Source: Bernardetia sp963719525
Lineage (GTDB): Bacteria; Bacteroidota; Bacteroidia; Cytophagales; Bernardetiaceae
Assembly: GCA_963719525.1 (NCBI GenBank)
Contig: CAVRCG010000004.1
Span: 3,038,001 to 3,102,000, forward strand
DNA length: 64,000 bases
Direction: 5' to 3'
A model generated the notes under the pieces. That model was not told the origin of the DNA and searched no databases. It saw only the letters and a program-made list of their open reading frames with translations. Shown piece by piece: positions 10,148 through 18,682 of the stretch. Position 1 is the first letter of the stretch. Each line of letters starts with the position of its first letter. A program made the position numbers and the translations under genes.

Positions 10148-11716
10148 ATGCAATCAATCTACCTATCACAAAATTTTCAAATTCTAGAAAAAATAATTAC
10201 TACAAGAAAACTATTTTTTATACTTGTTTTATTATTTTTGACAATTACTACTGTTTTTGGACAAGAATTAACTTCCTACGCCACAACAGGACGAGGAGGA
10301 GTAGCCACTACTTTTGCCACCGATTACCAAGCCATTGGTGTAAATCCTGCTAATTTAGCTATCCGAAAAAGTTTTAGAGACCCAAAAATTACTTTTGGTT
10401 TGTTGGAAGGCAACGTTGGTTTTTTCACAGAAAATGTTACTCTCGGACAGATTATACAAAGTTATTTTCCAAAGCTCTACAACAAAAATTATCAATTCTC
10501 TTACGCTCAAAAAGAAGAAGCTGCATTAGGTTTATCAAAGGCTCCAATTTCTACAACTGTAAATGCTACTTTGTTTGGCGTTCATTTTAGTTCGGAAAAA
10601 TACGGAGGACTTGCTTTTAGTGTTAGGGATAGATTAGATTTTTATATGGAAACAAATCCTACGCTAAGTCAGATTTTGTTTTTAGGTCATAACGCTCCTT
10701 TTTTTAGTTCTCTTTTACTTTCTACAGATAGTATTATTCCTAATAATTCGGAAGTAACTCCACAACAAAGAGAACAAGTAGTTTTTGGTTTTCGTCCTGA
10801 TACAGTTGGATATGGTCAGGTAATGAATAATTCAACTATTCAGATGCTCTGGACGAGAGAATATAATGTAGCTTATGGCGCAAAAATAGTAGATGGCTAT
10901 AATGTTCAAGTGTTTTTGGGAGTTGGTGCTCGTTATATTAGTGGGATTACGCTTATAGATTTGGAAGCACAAAACAATGAATTTATAGGACAAACGATTG
11001 CTCTTTCGCCTTCTTTTCCAGTCGATGATTTTGATGTCAATAATCCTTCTGAGGAAGCTTATCAACCAAAAAAAGGTTTTGCTCGTTTTGCTTTTCCCAA
11101 ACCTGTCGGACAAGGATATGGTTTTGATTTAGGCATCAATGTAGTAATTAAAAGAAATCTATATTTGGGAGCTTCTTTAGTCAATTATGGAAAAATGTTT
11201 TGGTCAGGAAATGTCTATAATTTATCTGATGGAGGTCTGAATCAAATCCAAGGAACAGGATTTGATAATTATAACTTTATTGCTTTTTCTCCCTCCACTT
11301 TTCAGCTAGGAGGAGAAGGTTCTGCTCTTTCTTGGGATAGAAGCGAGGGTTTTGAAAACGATCTGCCTGCTATGGCTCGTGTAGGAGCTAGTTATGAGTT
11401 TTTTAAAACGGCTCATTTGGGTATAGATATTCTCATTCCTCTAAATGTAGATGCGCCTGGTAGTTTAGCAAGTAATCTTTATGCTATTGGTGGCGATTTG
11501 CGTTTGAACAAATTATTTACACTTTCTTCTGGGTTGAGTACAGGAGGGAATCAACAATTTAATGTAAATATTCCTGTAGGACTGACCTATCACGCAAGAA
11601 GAGGGCATTATGAAGCAGGATTTAGTACGCAAGATATTTCTTCTTTTATTATAGATTTAGAAGATGGAGGTAATAATATCTCTTTTGCTCTAGGTTTTTT
11701 TCGCTTTAAGTTTTAA
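10148..11716 (+). CDS. Outer-membrane beta-barrel protein, probable DUF5723 family
   Basis: The gene encodes 522 residues. A hydrophobic segment near residues 22-38 ending VFGQ is a signal peptide with an unusually long N-region; no later Met is available as a start. The mature protein begins ELTSYATTGRGGVATTFATDYQAIGVNPANL, a pattern of Bacteroidota outer-membrane barrels in which NPAN follows a Gly-rich start, as in FadL/PorV-like proteins. It then alternates short amphipathic strands and ends in ALGFFRFKF, with a C-terminal Phe as expected for outer-membrane insertion. The DUF5723 assignment is from memory of the family pattern; the substrate or role is unknown. Confidence 0.65.
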   Translation: MQSIYLSQNFQILEKIITTRKLFFILVLLFLTITTVFGQELTSYATTGRGGVATTFATDYQAIGVNPANLAIRKSFRDPKITFGLLEGNVGFFTENVTLGQIIQSYFPKLYNKNYQFSYAQKEEAALGLSKAPISTTVNATLFGVHFSSEKYGGLAFSVRDRLDFYMETNPTLSQILFLGHNAPFFSSLLLSTDSIIPNNSEVTPQQREQVVFGFRPDTVGYGQVMNNSTIQMLWTREYNVAYGAKIVDGYNVQVFLGVGARYISGITLIDLEAQNNEFIGQTIALSPSFPVDDFDVNNPSEEAYQPKKGFARFAFPKPVGQGYGFDLGINVVIKRNLYLGASLVNYGKMFWSGNVYNLSDGGLNQIQGTGFDNYNFIAFSPSTFQLGGEGSALSWDRSEGFENDLPAMARVGASYEFFKTAHLGIDILIPLNVDAPGSLASNLYAIGGDLRLNKLFTLSSGLSTGGNQQFNVNIPVGLTYHARRGHYEAGFSTQDISSFIIDLEDGGNNISFALGFFRFKF

Positions 11717-11721
11717 AATTG

Positions 11722-11946
11722 GAAATTGGGAATTGGGAATTGGGAATTGGGAATTGGGAAGGAATAAAATTTTCATCATTTTGTTCAAAAAAATTTGTGC
11801 TTTTAAGAAATAGATTTCGCTAATTGTATTTGAAATTCTACCATTCCCTAATCTCCTGTATTTGAAATTCCCCATTCCCTAATCTCCTATATTTGAAATT
11901 CTCCCGTTCCATAATCTCCTGTATTTGAAATTCTCCCATTCCCTAC
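11722..11946. repeat. Composite intergenic repeat: GGGAATT minisatellite plus 32-base tandem units
   Basis: A 7-base unit (GGGAATT) repeats about five times at 11728-11760. A unique stretch follows, and then about three and a half tandem units of 31-32 bases at 11828-11946, each starting ATTTGAAATT and holding CCATTCCCTAATCTCC or a close variant. A related composite lies at 14481-14620. The last unit supplies the stop codon of the RDD gene on the minus strand. Confidence 0.8.
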
Positions 11947-12686
11947 TTCATTTTTACCAAACGTATTCCTAATAATTTATCAAACCACGAATAACTGTTT
12001 TCCAAATTTTGTTTGACATAATAAATATTTGTAATAACAACGGCTGCACCTACAAAAAATAAAGGCACACCAATATTTCCATATCCATATTGTAAGGATT
12101 TTGTAACCATAATTGTTAGCGCAAAAACTCCGTTCATTATCCAAAAAAGAAGATTTCTACCTAAAGTTTGCCAAATTGTTGCAGGAAGATTTGTAGTTGT
12201 ATCTATAAAATAAAGTCCTGTTATGGCTTTTCCAATACTTCTATTCTTTAATATACTATCTCTAAATGTAAATAATATAACACATAGAAAAACATAAAAA
12301 CGAACATCTTCTATTTCTAGAAAATTAAATGTAATACCTAAAACAAATAAGCCAATACAAACACCTATTAACACAGAAATATCTACTGAAAATGCTGTTA
12401 CTCGCTGGTCTGTATTTGCAAAAACAAAAGGTAATTCTATCGGTTTTTGAAGTGTTAATTTTTTAGATTTCGGAAAAATAGGCAATGTCGAACGCTGGTC
12501 GCAATGTCTGTTTCCCATATAAACCCAAGAGTCTTTTAGAAAAGCAGATTTGCACGTACTACAAAAAACTACCTCATCTCCTTCCAAAAAACTATCTCCT
12601 GTAACAGGGTCATTTCGTTTTTCTAACAAAAAATGTTTATGTTTTTCTTCTTCAATCTGATAAGAATTAACTGATCTAAAACGCAT
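11943..12686 (-). CDS. RDD family membrane protein with an N-terminal Cys-rich motif
   Basis: The gene encodes 247 residues. The N-terminal cytoplasmic part has DPVTGDSFLEGDEVVFCSTCKSAFLKDSW and NRHCDQ, a CxxC...HC arrangement that could bind zinc. The C-terminal part is an RDD domain with about four membrane segments, starting TDQRVTAFSVDISVLIG and holding the conserved SIGKAITGLYFID. Two paralogues with the same layout sit in tandem at 62265-63740. RDD proteins are poorly defined; some are linked to ion or amphiphile transport. The stop codon falls inside an intergenic tandem repeat, so the natural C-terminus may have been altered slightly. Confidence 0.8.
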   Translation of the reverse strand: MRFRSVNSYQIEEEKHKHFLLEKRNDPVTGDSFLEGDEVVFCSTCKSAFLKDSWVYMGNRHCDQRSTLPIFPKSKKLTLQKPIELPFVFANTDQRVTAFSVDISVLIGVCIGLFVLGITFNFLEIEDVRFYVFLCVILFTFRDSILKNRSIGKAITGLYFIDTTTNLPATIWQTLGRNLLFWIMNGVFALTIMVTKSLQYGYGNIGVPLFFVGAAVVITNIYYVKQNLENSYSWFDKLLGIRLVKMK

Positions 12687-12814
12687 TTTGGAACAAATTA
12701 TGAATGAAATAAATTAACTTTGTTATCAAACAATCAGAATATCAATTCTTCTTGTTTTGTTTTACTAGAATTAAGCTATCAACTCCTATCTAAACTTTTC
12801 AAAATTCTCTTCTT

Positions 12815-14479
12815 ATGAATATACGTAACTATCCTTTTTTAGCTGTATTATTTTTAATTTTTATTCAATTTAGTTTTTGCCTTTCTGTTTTTGCACAAGA
12901 TTTTTCTACATCTATTATTATTAATAATAATGTTGATGACAATCTCACTACTAATTTTGATAAAACCAAATACTGGGTTTTCTTTTCAGAAAAGGATACA
13001 ACAAATTACGACTATTTATCTGCTATTTCTGAAAAGACTATCAAAAATAGGACGTTACAAAACCTTCCTTTGTGGCAATATAGCGATATCTCTGTTTCTG
13101 AAAAATTTGTAGCAAAAGTAGAAAGTCTATTGATTAAATCATCAACTAATAAAGTTAGTAAAACGGTCGTAAAATCAAAATGGCTCAATGCGATTTCTAT
13201 TTATCTTGATGATGAAGAAGCAAAACGAGTTCGAGAATTACCTTTCGTTACTCACCTGCAAGCCTTGACAACAAAATGGAAACCATTATCTTATAATTTA
13301 TTAAAAACAAAAGATACAGAAAAAGAAATGGGCAAATCGATGGAACAACTGGAACTTTCGGTATTAAAGAAAGAAAACCTAACAGGAAAAGGAGTAATCA
13401 TTGGGGTTATTGATGCTGGTTTTTATGGAAGCAATGAGAGTAATTATTTGAAGCACTTAGATACAAGTCGTATCTTGGGAATGCGTGATTTTGTCAATCC
13501 AAAGCAAAAAGACCTTTTTAGAGAAAAAGAAACGTCGGACGACTCACACGGAAAAACAGTTTTGGAAATGATAGGAGGATATGATGAAGATAAAAATAAT
13601 TTAAGACAAGTAGGAGCAGCTTCGGAAGCCCAATTTTATCTAGCCAGAACCGATCACGGAGTTACAGAAACTCGTTCGGAAGAGGATTTTTGGGTCGCTG
13701 CTATGGAATGGATGGATAGTTCAGGTGTAAAACTCATCAATACATCACTTGGTTATTCAGTTGGTTTTGATGACGATAACGAAAATTATGACATCGAACA
13801 AATGGACGGGAAAACGAGTGTTGTCAGTAAGGCTGTAAATATAGCATTCAATGAAAAAGGGATTTTAATTGTCGTTTCAGCAGGTAATGAAGGCTGGGAT
13901 AAATGGAAAATTGTTTCTACGCCAGGTGATAGTCCGTTTGCTCTTTCTATTGGTGCAACAAATGGAGCAGGCTTGAAAATGGGCTATAGCAGCATAGGAG
14001 CAGATTTTGTAGAGTTTTTGAAGCCCAATGTAGCTTGTTATTCACTTAATGGAACGTCTTTTTCTGCACCGAATATTACAGGTTTTGCAGCGTGTTTGTG
14101 GCAAAAGAAACCAGATGCGACAAATGCAGAAATCTTCGAAACGATAGAAAAATCGGCTAGTCTTTATCCTTTTGGAAATAATTATATCGGTTACGGAATT
14201 CCAAAAGCATCAAATGCAATCAAAATTATGGAAGGAAAAACACCAACATCTACCATTAAAAAAGTAGAGGAAAGAGGAAATACATTTAAGTTTGATTTGC
14301 AAACAGGACAGCGTTATGTAATTTTTCACAAACAAGACAACAGAATTGTAGTAGAACAAGATTCTGAAAAAGCTACTGGTAAAAAAGACACAAAAATTAC
14401 TATCAAAAAACCTAAAGACACAAATTTTACTACCATTTACATAGACGATATAGGTGGATTTGAAATCGAATGGAAGTGA
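12815..14479 (+). CDS. Exported subtilisin-like serine protease (S8 family)
   Basis: The gene encodes 554 residues with a signal peptide at about 1-28 (ending VFAQ). A propeptide-like region extends to about residue 180. The S8 catalytic triad is visible: Asp200 (GVIDAGFYG), His245 (DDSHGKT) and Ser415 (LNGTSFSAPNITG), with the oxyanion Asn in VVSAGNEGWD. The C-terminal 80 residues are lysine-rich and are not a T9SS sorting domain, so the protein is likely periplasmic or released by another route. The gene is monocistronic, divergent from the RDD gene, and followed by a telomere-like ATTAGGG repeat tract. Confidence 0.93.
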   Translation: MNIRNYPFLAVLFLIFIQFSFCLSVFAQDFSTSIIINNNVDDNLTTNFDKTKYWVFFSEKDTTNYDYLSAISEKTIKNRTLQNLPLWQYSDISVSEKFVAKVESLLIKSSTNKVSKTVVKSKWLNAISIYLDDEEAKRVRELPFVTHLQALTTKWKPLSYNLLKTKDTEKEMGKSMEQLELSVLKKENLTGKGVIIGVIDAGFYGSNESNYLKHLDTSRILGMRDFVNPKQKDLFREKETSDDSHGKTVLEMIGGYDEDKNNLRQVGAASEAQFYLARTDHGVTETRSEEDFWVAAMEWMDSSGVKLINTSLGYSVGFDDDNENYDIEQMDGKTSVVSKAVNIAFNEKGILIVVSAGNEGWDKWKIVSTPGDSPFALSIGATNGAGLKMGYSSIGADFVEFLKPNVACYSLNGTSFSAPNITGFAACLWQKKPDATNAEIFETIEKSASLYPFGNNYIGYGIPKASNAIKIMEGKTPTSTIKKVEERGNTFKFDLQTGQRYVIFHKQDNRIVVEQDSEKATGKKDTKITIKKPKDTNFTTIYIDDIGGFEIEWK

Positions 14480-14480
14480 A

Positions 14481-14620
14481 ATTAGGGATTAGGGATTAGG
14501 GATTAGGGATTAGGGATTAGGGATTAGGGATTAGGGAGAAATGAAATTTCCATTGTTTTGTTTGAAATAATTTGTACTGTTTAAAAAATAGACTCTCACT
14601 CATTGTATTTGAAATTTCCT
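14481..14620. repeat. Composite intergenic repeat: ATTAGGG minisatellite plus conserved flank
   Basis: About eight copies of the 7-base unit ATTAGGG lie at 14481-14537. The next 85 bases (GAAATGAAATTTCCATTG to CATTGTATTTGAAATT) align with the stretch after the minisatellite at 11761-11838, despite the different unit. The two elements therefore belong to one family. The element runs into the 3' end of the archaemetzincin gene and encodes its last residues. Confidence 0.75.
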
Positions 14621-15593
14621 AATCCCTCGCCTCTCGCCCCTGCATTTGAAATTCCTCCAATATTTTCAAATTCAAAGCTGATTTTCTATAGTAATTACTT
14701 GTTTCAAGTTGCTGCTGATTTTTCCAAAAAGCAGCTAGATTTTCATACCGTTGTGATAAAGGAAGTTTGAGATTAGATATAATTTTGGCATCACAAACAG
14801 GACAAAAATAAGATGGATGTCCGTCTAATTCTTTCAAATTATTTGCTCCTTGCATCGCACAACGATAAAAAATACAATGTTGAAGTGAAAAAATATGACC
14901 AATTTCATGAACTGCCGTTTTACATGTTCGCTGTAAAGCAAGATTAAAAGCATCGGCATTTTGACTCATTAATTCTACATCTCCAAAACGTTTCATCGAC
15001 CAAACTCCTACTCTGTCGTATAATCTTGCTTGCCCAAAAACAAAACTCCATTTTTCACTTGGATATAAATCATTCATCGTAAAACTAACTAATAAAACAC
15101 CATCATCAGGTAAATTACTCTCTAAAGAATCTAATATAAAACCAGTCTTTACTTGAAAGCCATTGTAATTGTGAACTCTCCAGTTTTGTATATCTAATGT
15201 TGTAGAATCTAAACTAACTTGTTCTAATCTTTCAATAGGTAATGCATAAAAAATAGATAAAAAACGCTGAACCGAATCCATCAAACGAAGCTGTGTTTCA
15301 TCAAAATTACCATAGAGTTGAAGATAAATTTTCTTTCTTTCTTCTGTTGGTTGAGTAGGCTGAATATTACTATTCTTATCCCAATATTCTGTAAAAGTTT
15401 GCCCTCGTTCTTTATTAAATTCTAACCATTCGCTAGATTTTACTTGTTGTATATAAAATTGATTTTTCTGTAATACAAATTCCATTGAATCCGACAAATT
15501 ACTGAATCCTTCTTCTGGAAATGGTTTTGGTTTTGGATTGCAAGAAACAAATAAAAGTAGTAGAATGATGAAAGATAGGTTATAGTTTTTCAT
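14619..15593 (-). CDS. Archaemetzincin-like zinc metalloprotease, lipoprotein
   Basis: The gene encodes 324 residues. A lipoprotein signal peptide (LLLLFVSC, lipobox Cys18) anchors it to a membrane facing the periplasm. The archaemetzincin (M54) signature is intact: HEIGHIFSLQHC starting at His229, with Glu230, His233 and His239. It is followed by FYRCAMQ with the Met-turn and by YFCPVC, which completes the second zinc site. The last residues (MQGREARD) are encoded by an intergenic repeat element that has run into the gene, so the C-terminus is probably not original. The physiological substrate is unknown. Confidence 0.88.
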   Translation of the reverse strand: MKNYNLSFIILLLLFVSCNPKPKPFPEEGFSNLSDSMEFVLQKNQFYIQQVKSSEWLEFNKERGQTFTEYWDKNSNIQPTQPTEERKKIYLQLYGNFDETQLRLMDSVQRFLSIFYALPIERLEQVSLDSTTLDIQNWRVHNYNGFQVKTGFILDSLESNLPDDGVLLVSFTMNDLYPSEKWSFVFGQARLYDRVGVWSMKRFGDVELMSQNADAFNLALQRTCKTAVHEIGHIFSLQHCIFYRCAMQGANNLKELDGHPSYFCPVCDAKIISNLKLPLSQRYENLAAFWKNQQQLETSNYYRKSALNLKILEEFQMQGREARD

Positions 15594-15829
15594 AAAGAAT
15601 TATTCTAAAATAGTATGTGTTTTGTTTAGATTAGAATACACCAAAACTAAAATAGTTTGAAAATTCAGTAGAAAATGCTAGTGTGTTTACTATTTTCTAA
15701 AAAAGTTAGTAATTAAAAGCATTTTACATAAACAAAATTTGAAAAAGTAACGTTAGTACAACATCGGAAATAAAGATTACACTTTTTATTAATCTTCCTC
15801 TATTTTTTTACCTTTATTTTTAATTGTTT

Positions 15830-16522
15830 ATGAATAATCAAGCACAGGCAATTCAGCCAATTACCAACAAGAAAAACGCTAAACAAGCCAAAGCAGAATT
15901 TACAAAATTTATCATTGAAGGCAATCATCCTTGTTTGATGGCGCAAACTGTTTTCAAAAAAAATCAATTACGTGTTCGAACGTATTCTGATTTTGGTTCG
16001 ATGAAAACTGCTCGCCAACTCCTTTCTGATTTACAAGATTATTTGGATAATTACGATCCAGCATCGAAAGACTTCTTTACTTTTATTGCTACCTTTACTA
16101 CTTGTGAACGCTATTCTGAAAAACGTTTTGAGGAATTATTGTGGAAACAGTTACAGAATATCCATAAATTAGATACTGAAAAATGGGACGAAACAGTAAG
16201 CGATAATCCAGAAGATAAAGAGTTTAGTTTTAGTATTTTGGGAAAAGCATTTTATATTGTGGGTCTGCATCCAGATAGCTCAAGAAAAGCAAGACAAGCA
16301 CCAATGCCAGCAATTGCTTTTAATTTGCACGAGCAGTTCGAAAAATTAAGAGAAATGGGAGTCTACCAAAAAGTAAGAGATTCGATTCGTGAGCGAGATG
16401 AAAAACTTCAAGGAAACATTAATCCAATGTTGGAAGATTTTGGAACAGGAACGAGCGAAGCCAAACAATATAGTGGACGAGCAACAGGGAAAGAATGGAA
16501 ATGTCCGTTTCACAAAGGATAA
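15830..16522 (+). CDS. GntA/YqcI-YcgG family haem-dependent N-hydroxylase-like protein
   Basis: The gene encodes 230 residues from ATG 15830; an upstream TTG two codons earlier is less likely. Family landmarks are FIIEGNHPCLMAQTVFKKNQ near the N-terminus, a central FTTCERYSEKRFEELLW, the histidine-containing VGLHPDSSRKARQAPMPAIAFN, and the C-terminal YSGRATGKEWKCPFHKG. Characterised members (GntA of guanitoxin synthesis, DcsA of D-cycloserine synthesis) are haem enzymes that N- or C-hydroxylate arginine-type substrates. It is followed by a DUF1989 gene on the same strand, a frequent pairing, so I infer a joint step in oxidation or turnover of a guanidino/amino compound. Upstream TACCTTTA near 15810 is a possible -7 box. 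Confidence 0.8.
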   Translation: MNNQAQAIQPITNKKNAKQAKAEFTKFIIEGNHPCLMAQTVFKKNQLRVRTYSDFGSMKTARQLLSDLQDYLDNYDPASKDFFTFIATFTTCERYSEKRFEELLWKQLQNIHKLDTEKWDETVSDNPEDKEFSFSILGKAFYIVGLHPDSSRKARQAPMPAIAFNLHEQFEKLREMGVYQKVRDSIRERDEKLQGNINPMLEDFGTGTSEAKQYSGRATGKEWKCPFHKG

Positions 16523-16533
16523 AGAAATCAAAA

Positions 16534-16619
16534 AAAGCTGCGTAGCTGCGTAATATTTGTAGAAATTATAATTACCAAATTTTAGAAAGCTGCGTAGCTG
16601 CGTAATATTTGTAGAAATT
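16534..16619. repeat. Direct repeat, two 34-base copies; third copy at 50609
   Basis: AAAGCTGCGTAGCTGCG followed by TAATATTTGTAGAAATT occurs at 16534-16567 and again, identical, at 16586-16619. A diverged third copy (GGCTGCGTAGCTGCACAATG) is at 50609-50641. The core GCTGCGTAGC is nearly palindromic, as in REP-like elements. Confidence 0.8.
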
Positions 16620-16652
16620 CATCAATTTTATCAAAAAAAACAAATTGAAAAA

Positions 16653-17234
16653 ATGGTTCATACCATCGAAAAACAGACAGGAAGTTCTTTTGAAATGAAA
16701 AAAGGACAAAAATTAAAAGTCATTGATCCAAAAGGTCAGCAGGTAAGTGATATGGTTTTGTTTAATTCAGACGACAAACGAGAAAAGATTTCATCAGGCA
16801 AAACACTTGATTTTGAAGAAACCATTTTGATTACAAAAGGCAATTTTATTTGGAGTAATCGTAGTCAAAAGATGATGGAAATTTTGGAAGATACAAACGG
16901 TAGAAATGATTTTCTGCTTGCTCCTTGCAGTCCAGAAACATTTCAGATTATGTATAATAATCCTGAATATCATCCGAGTTGTTTTGAGAACTTATACACC
17001 AATTTGGAAAAATACGACATCGAACCTGATGAAGTTCCGACAGCTTTTAATATCTTTATGAATGTTCAGTTTGCAGCAGATGGAAAATTGAGTGTTTTGC
17101 CTCCTTTGAGTAAAGCAGGTGATTATGTTCTTTTCGAAGCAAAAATGGATTTGATTGTTGCTCTTACGGCGTGTTCGGCAGAAGACAGCAACGGAGGAAG
17201 TTTCAAACCTATTCAGTATCAACTTTTGGATTAG
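16653..17234 (+). CDS. DUF1989 (urea carboxylase-associated) family protein
   Basis: The gene encodes 193 residues. Family features are the N-terminal GQKLKVIDPKGQQVSDMVLFN, the DFEETILITKGNFIWSNRSQKMMEILED block, and CSPETF...YHPSCFENL with conserved Cys/His that may bind metal. ALTACSAEDSNGGSFKPIQYQL is the usual C-terminus. It lies 130 bases downstream of the GntA-like gene, separated only by a direct repeat, and is followed by a terminator, so the two probably form one transcript. The biochemical activity of the family is not firmly known; homologues accompany urea/guanidine carboxylase or N-hydroxylase genes. Confidence 0.85.
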   Translation: MVHTIEKQTGSSFEMKKGQKLKVIDPKGQQVSDMVLFNSDDKREKISSGKTLDFEETILITKGNFIWSNRSQKMMEILEDTNGRNDFLLAPCSPETFQIMYNNPEYHPSCFENLYTNLEKYDIEPDEVPTAFNIFMNVQFAADGKLSVLPPLSKAGDYVLFEAKMDLIVALTACSAEDSNGGSFKPIQYQLLD

Positions 17235-17241
17235 GCTTTTT

Positions 17242-17270
17242 TGCCTCAACAACGGTGCAACCTCGTTGAG
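17242..17270. repeat. REP-like hairpin
   Basis: CTCAAC at 17244 pairs with GTTGAG at 17265, enclosing AACGGTGCAACCTC or similar. The elements GCCTCAACAACGG and CCTCGTTGA recur, in permuted order, inside the large helicase gene near 53500. Confidence 0.5.
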
Positions 17271-17294
17271 AGTTTATCGTATAATAATCATTTT

Positions 17295-17327
17295 AAAATC
17301 TGGTTTTTCAGTAAATCAGATTTTTTT
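17295..17327 (+). terminator. Intrinsic terminator after the DUF1989 gene
   Basis: AAAATCTG (17295-17302) pairs with CAGATTTT (from 17317), followed by a run of T. It closes the GntA-like/DUF1989 unit 60 bases after its stop codon. Confidence 0.75.
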
Positions 17328-17359
17328 ATTTAATCAGAAATTTAAAATCTAACAATTTA

Positions 17360-17884
17360 ATGGAAAATGTATTTTATTCAGATTGGGAAAGCGTAGCTAA
17401 AGTAGCTATAATGACTCCATTGGCTTATTTATCGATGGTAATTTTGTTGAGAATATCAGGAAAGAGAACGCTCTCAAAAATGAATTCCTTTGATTTCATT
17501 ATTACGGTCGTAATGGGTTCTAGTCTTGCAGCCGTTTCGTTGAATAAAAATATTGCTTTAGCAGAAGGTGTGGTGTGTTTTGCAATTCTTATTTTTATGC
17601 AATATGCCGTTACGTGGCTTTCGGTGCGCTTTAAATTTGTGAAAACCATAATTACCAACCAGCCTATACTTTTAGCTTATAAAGGAGAACTATACAATGA
17701 TATTTTGAAAAAAGAACGAATTACGATAGAAGACATCAATTTGAATATGCGAGAACAAGGGTTGGAAAGTATAGAAGAAGTAGATGCTATTATTTTAGAA
17801 ACGACAGGAAAAATTAATATTTTTAAAGATTTGAGTAGTAGAGATGTAGCGACTTTGAAAAGTGTTGAGATGCCTAAAGTTTAG
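17360..17884 (+). CDS. DUF421 (YetF-like) membrane protein
   Basis: The gene encodes 174 residues. Two or three membrane segments (about 12-30, 46-62 and 66-86) precede a cytoplasmic domain. Signature motifs are LLRISGKRTLSKMNSFDFIITVVMGS and LLAYKGELYNDILKKERIT, which match the DUF421 family with its membrane and YetF-like soluble parts. The function of the family is unknown. It is preceded by a terminator, and about 100 bases separate it from the downstream Crp-type regulator, so it may be its own unit. Confidence 0.85.
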   Translation: MENVFYSDWESVAKVAIMTPLAYLSMVILLRISGKRTLSKMNSFDFIITVVMGSSLAAVSLNKNIALAEGVVCFAILIFMQYAVTWLSVRFKFVKTIITNQPILLAYKGELYNDILKKERITIEDINLNMREQGLESIEEVDAIILETTGKINIFKDLSSRDVATLKSVEMPKV

Positions 17885-17988
17885 AATTTTATGTTTTACT
17901 TTGCTCAACTAAAGTCGTTCAAGAATAGCAAGACATGGTATTTCTTGTGATTATAAATTATCCATTTTAAATTGTCTATTTACTTAGG

Positions 17989-18570
17989 ATGTTCGAACAA
18001 GTAGAAAAAGATATTTCAAGGTACATTGCTCTGACTAGCGAAGAAAGGGAGGTTTTTTTGAGCAAACTAGTTTTCAAAAAATTCAAGAAAAAGGAAATGA
18101 TTTTGATGGAAGGAGAAGTCTGTAGTAATGCTTTCTTTATCAATAAAGGTTGCTTACGTTATTTTTTTAATATAAATGGAAACGAAAGCACAGGACAATT
18201 TTTTTTCGAAAACTCGTGGTATACCGATTTTGAAAGTTTTATACAGGGAAATCCAGCTTCTGAAAATATTCAAGCCTTAGAAAAAACAGAAGTTTTATTA
18301 CTTAGCAGAACGTCTATGTTAGAACTTTTTGAGCAAATTCCAAAATTTGAGAAATTTGGAAGGCTTATCGCTGAAAATGCTTTTTTAGGTGTCAAAAGTC
18401 GCAATAATTCATTTTTAAATCAAACTCCAGAAGAACGGTATAGAGAACTTATTGAAAGCCGTCCGAAAGTAGTCAAGCGAATTGCTCAAATTTATATCGC
18501 TTCTTATTTAGGAATAAAACCCGAATCGCTTAGTAGAATCAGAAAAAGATGGAGTGATAATTCTCTATAA
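17989..18570 (+). CDS. Crp/Fnr family transcriptional regulator
   Basis: The gene encodes 193 residues. Residues of about 20-115 form a cyclic-nucleotide-binding type beta-roll (KKEMILMEGEVCSNAFFINKGCLRYFF). The C-terminus has a helix-turn-helix (RIAQIYIASYLGIKPESLSRIRKRW). The phosphate-binding cassette of true cAMP receptors is not evident, as is usual for the many Bacteroidota members of this group, so the ligand is unknown. It acts in the cytoplasm as a DNA-binding regulator. Possible targets are its neighbours, the DUF421 gene or the outer-membrane barrel gene at 18683, whose upstream region holds a palindrome. Confidence 0.88.
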   Translation: MFEQVEKDISRYIALTSEEREVFLSKLVFKKFKKKEMILMEGEVCSNAFFINKGCLRYFFNINGNESTGQFFFENSWYTDFESFIQGNPASENIQALEKTEVLLLSRTSMLELFEQIPKFEKFGRLIAENAFLGVKSRNNSFLNQTPEERYRELIESRPKVVKRIAQIYIASYLGIKPESLSRIRKRWSDNSL

Positions 18571-18638
18571 TCTGATTTTATTAACTCAAGTCAATTTTTT
18601 TGACAGTCAAACTTCCCAATTTTGTAAAGAATTAATCG

Positions 18639-18653
18639 TAGAACGTCGTTCTA
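18639..18653. promoter_or_regulatory. Palindrome upstream of an outer-membrane protein gene, possible operator
   Basis: TAGAACGTCGTTCTA is a perfect 7+1+7 palindrome 30 bases before the ATG at 18683 and 68 bases after the end of the Crp-type regulator gene. Position and symmetry suit an operator; binding by the neighbouring regulator is inference only. Confidence 0.4.
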
Positions 18654-18682
18654 TTTATTTTTAACCTTAAATTCTTTACAAA

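Noticed and set aside
14481..14537. ATTAGGG tract as a telomere or chromosome end
   Set aside because: Short, internal, flanked by ordinary genes, and paired with a relative that uses another unit; it is an intergenic minisatellite.
18629..18642. AATTAATCGTAG upstream of an outer-membrane gene, equal to the first 12 bases of the CRISPR repeat
   Set aside because: Twelve AT-rich bases without the rest of the repeat are best explained by chance.
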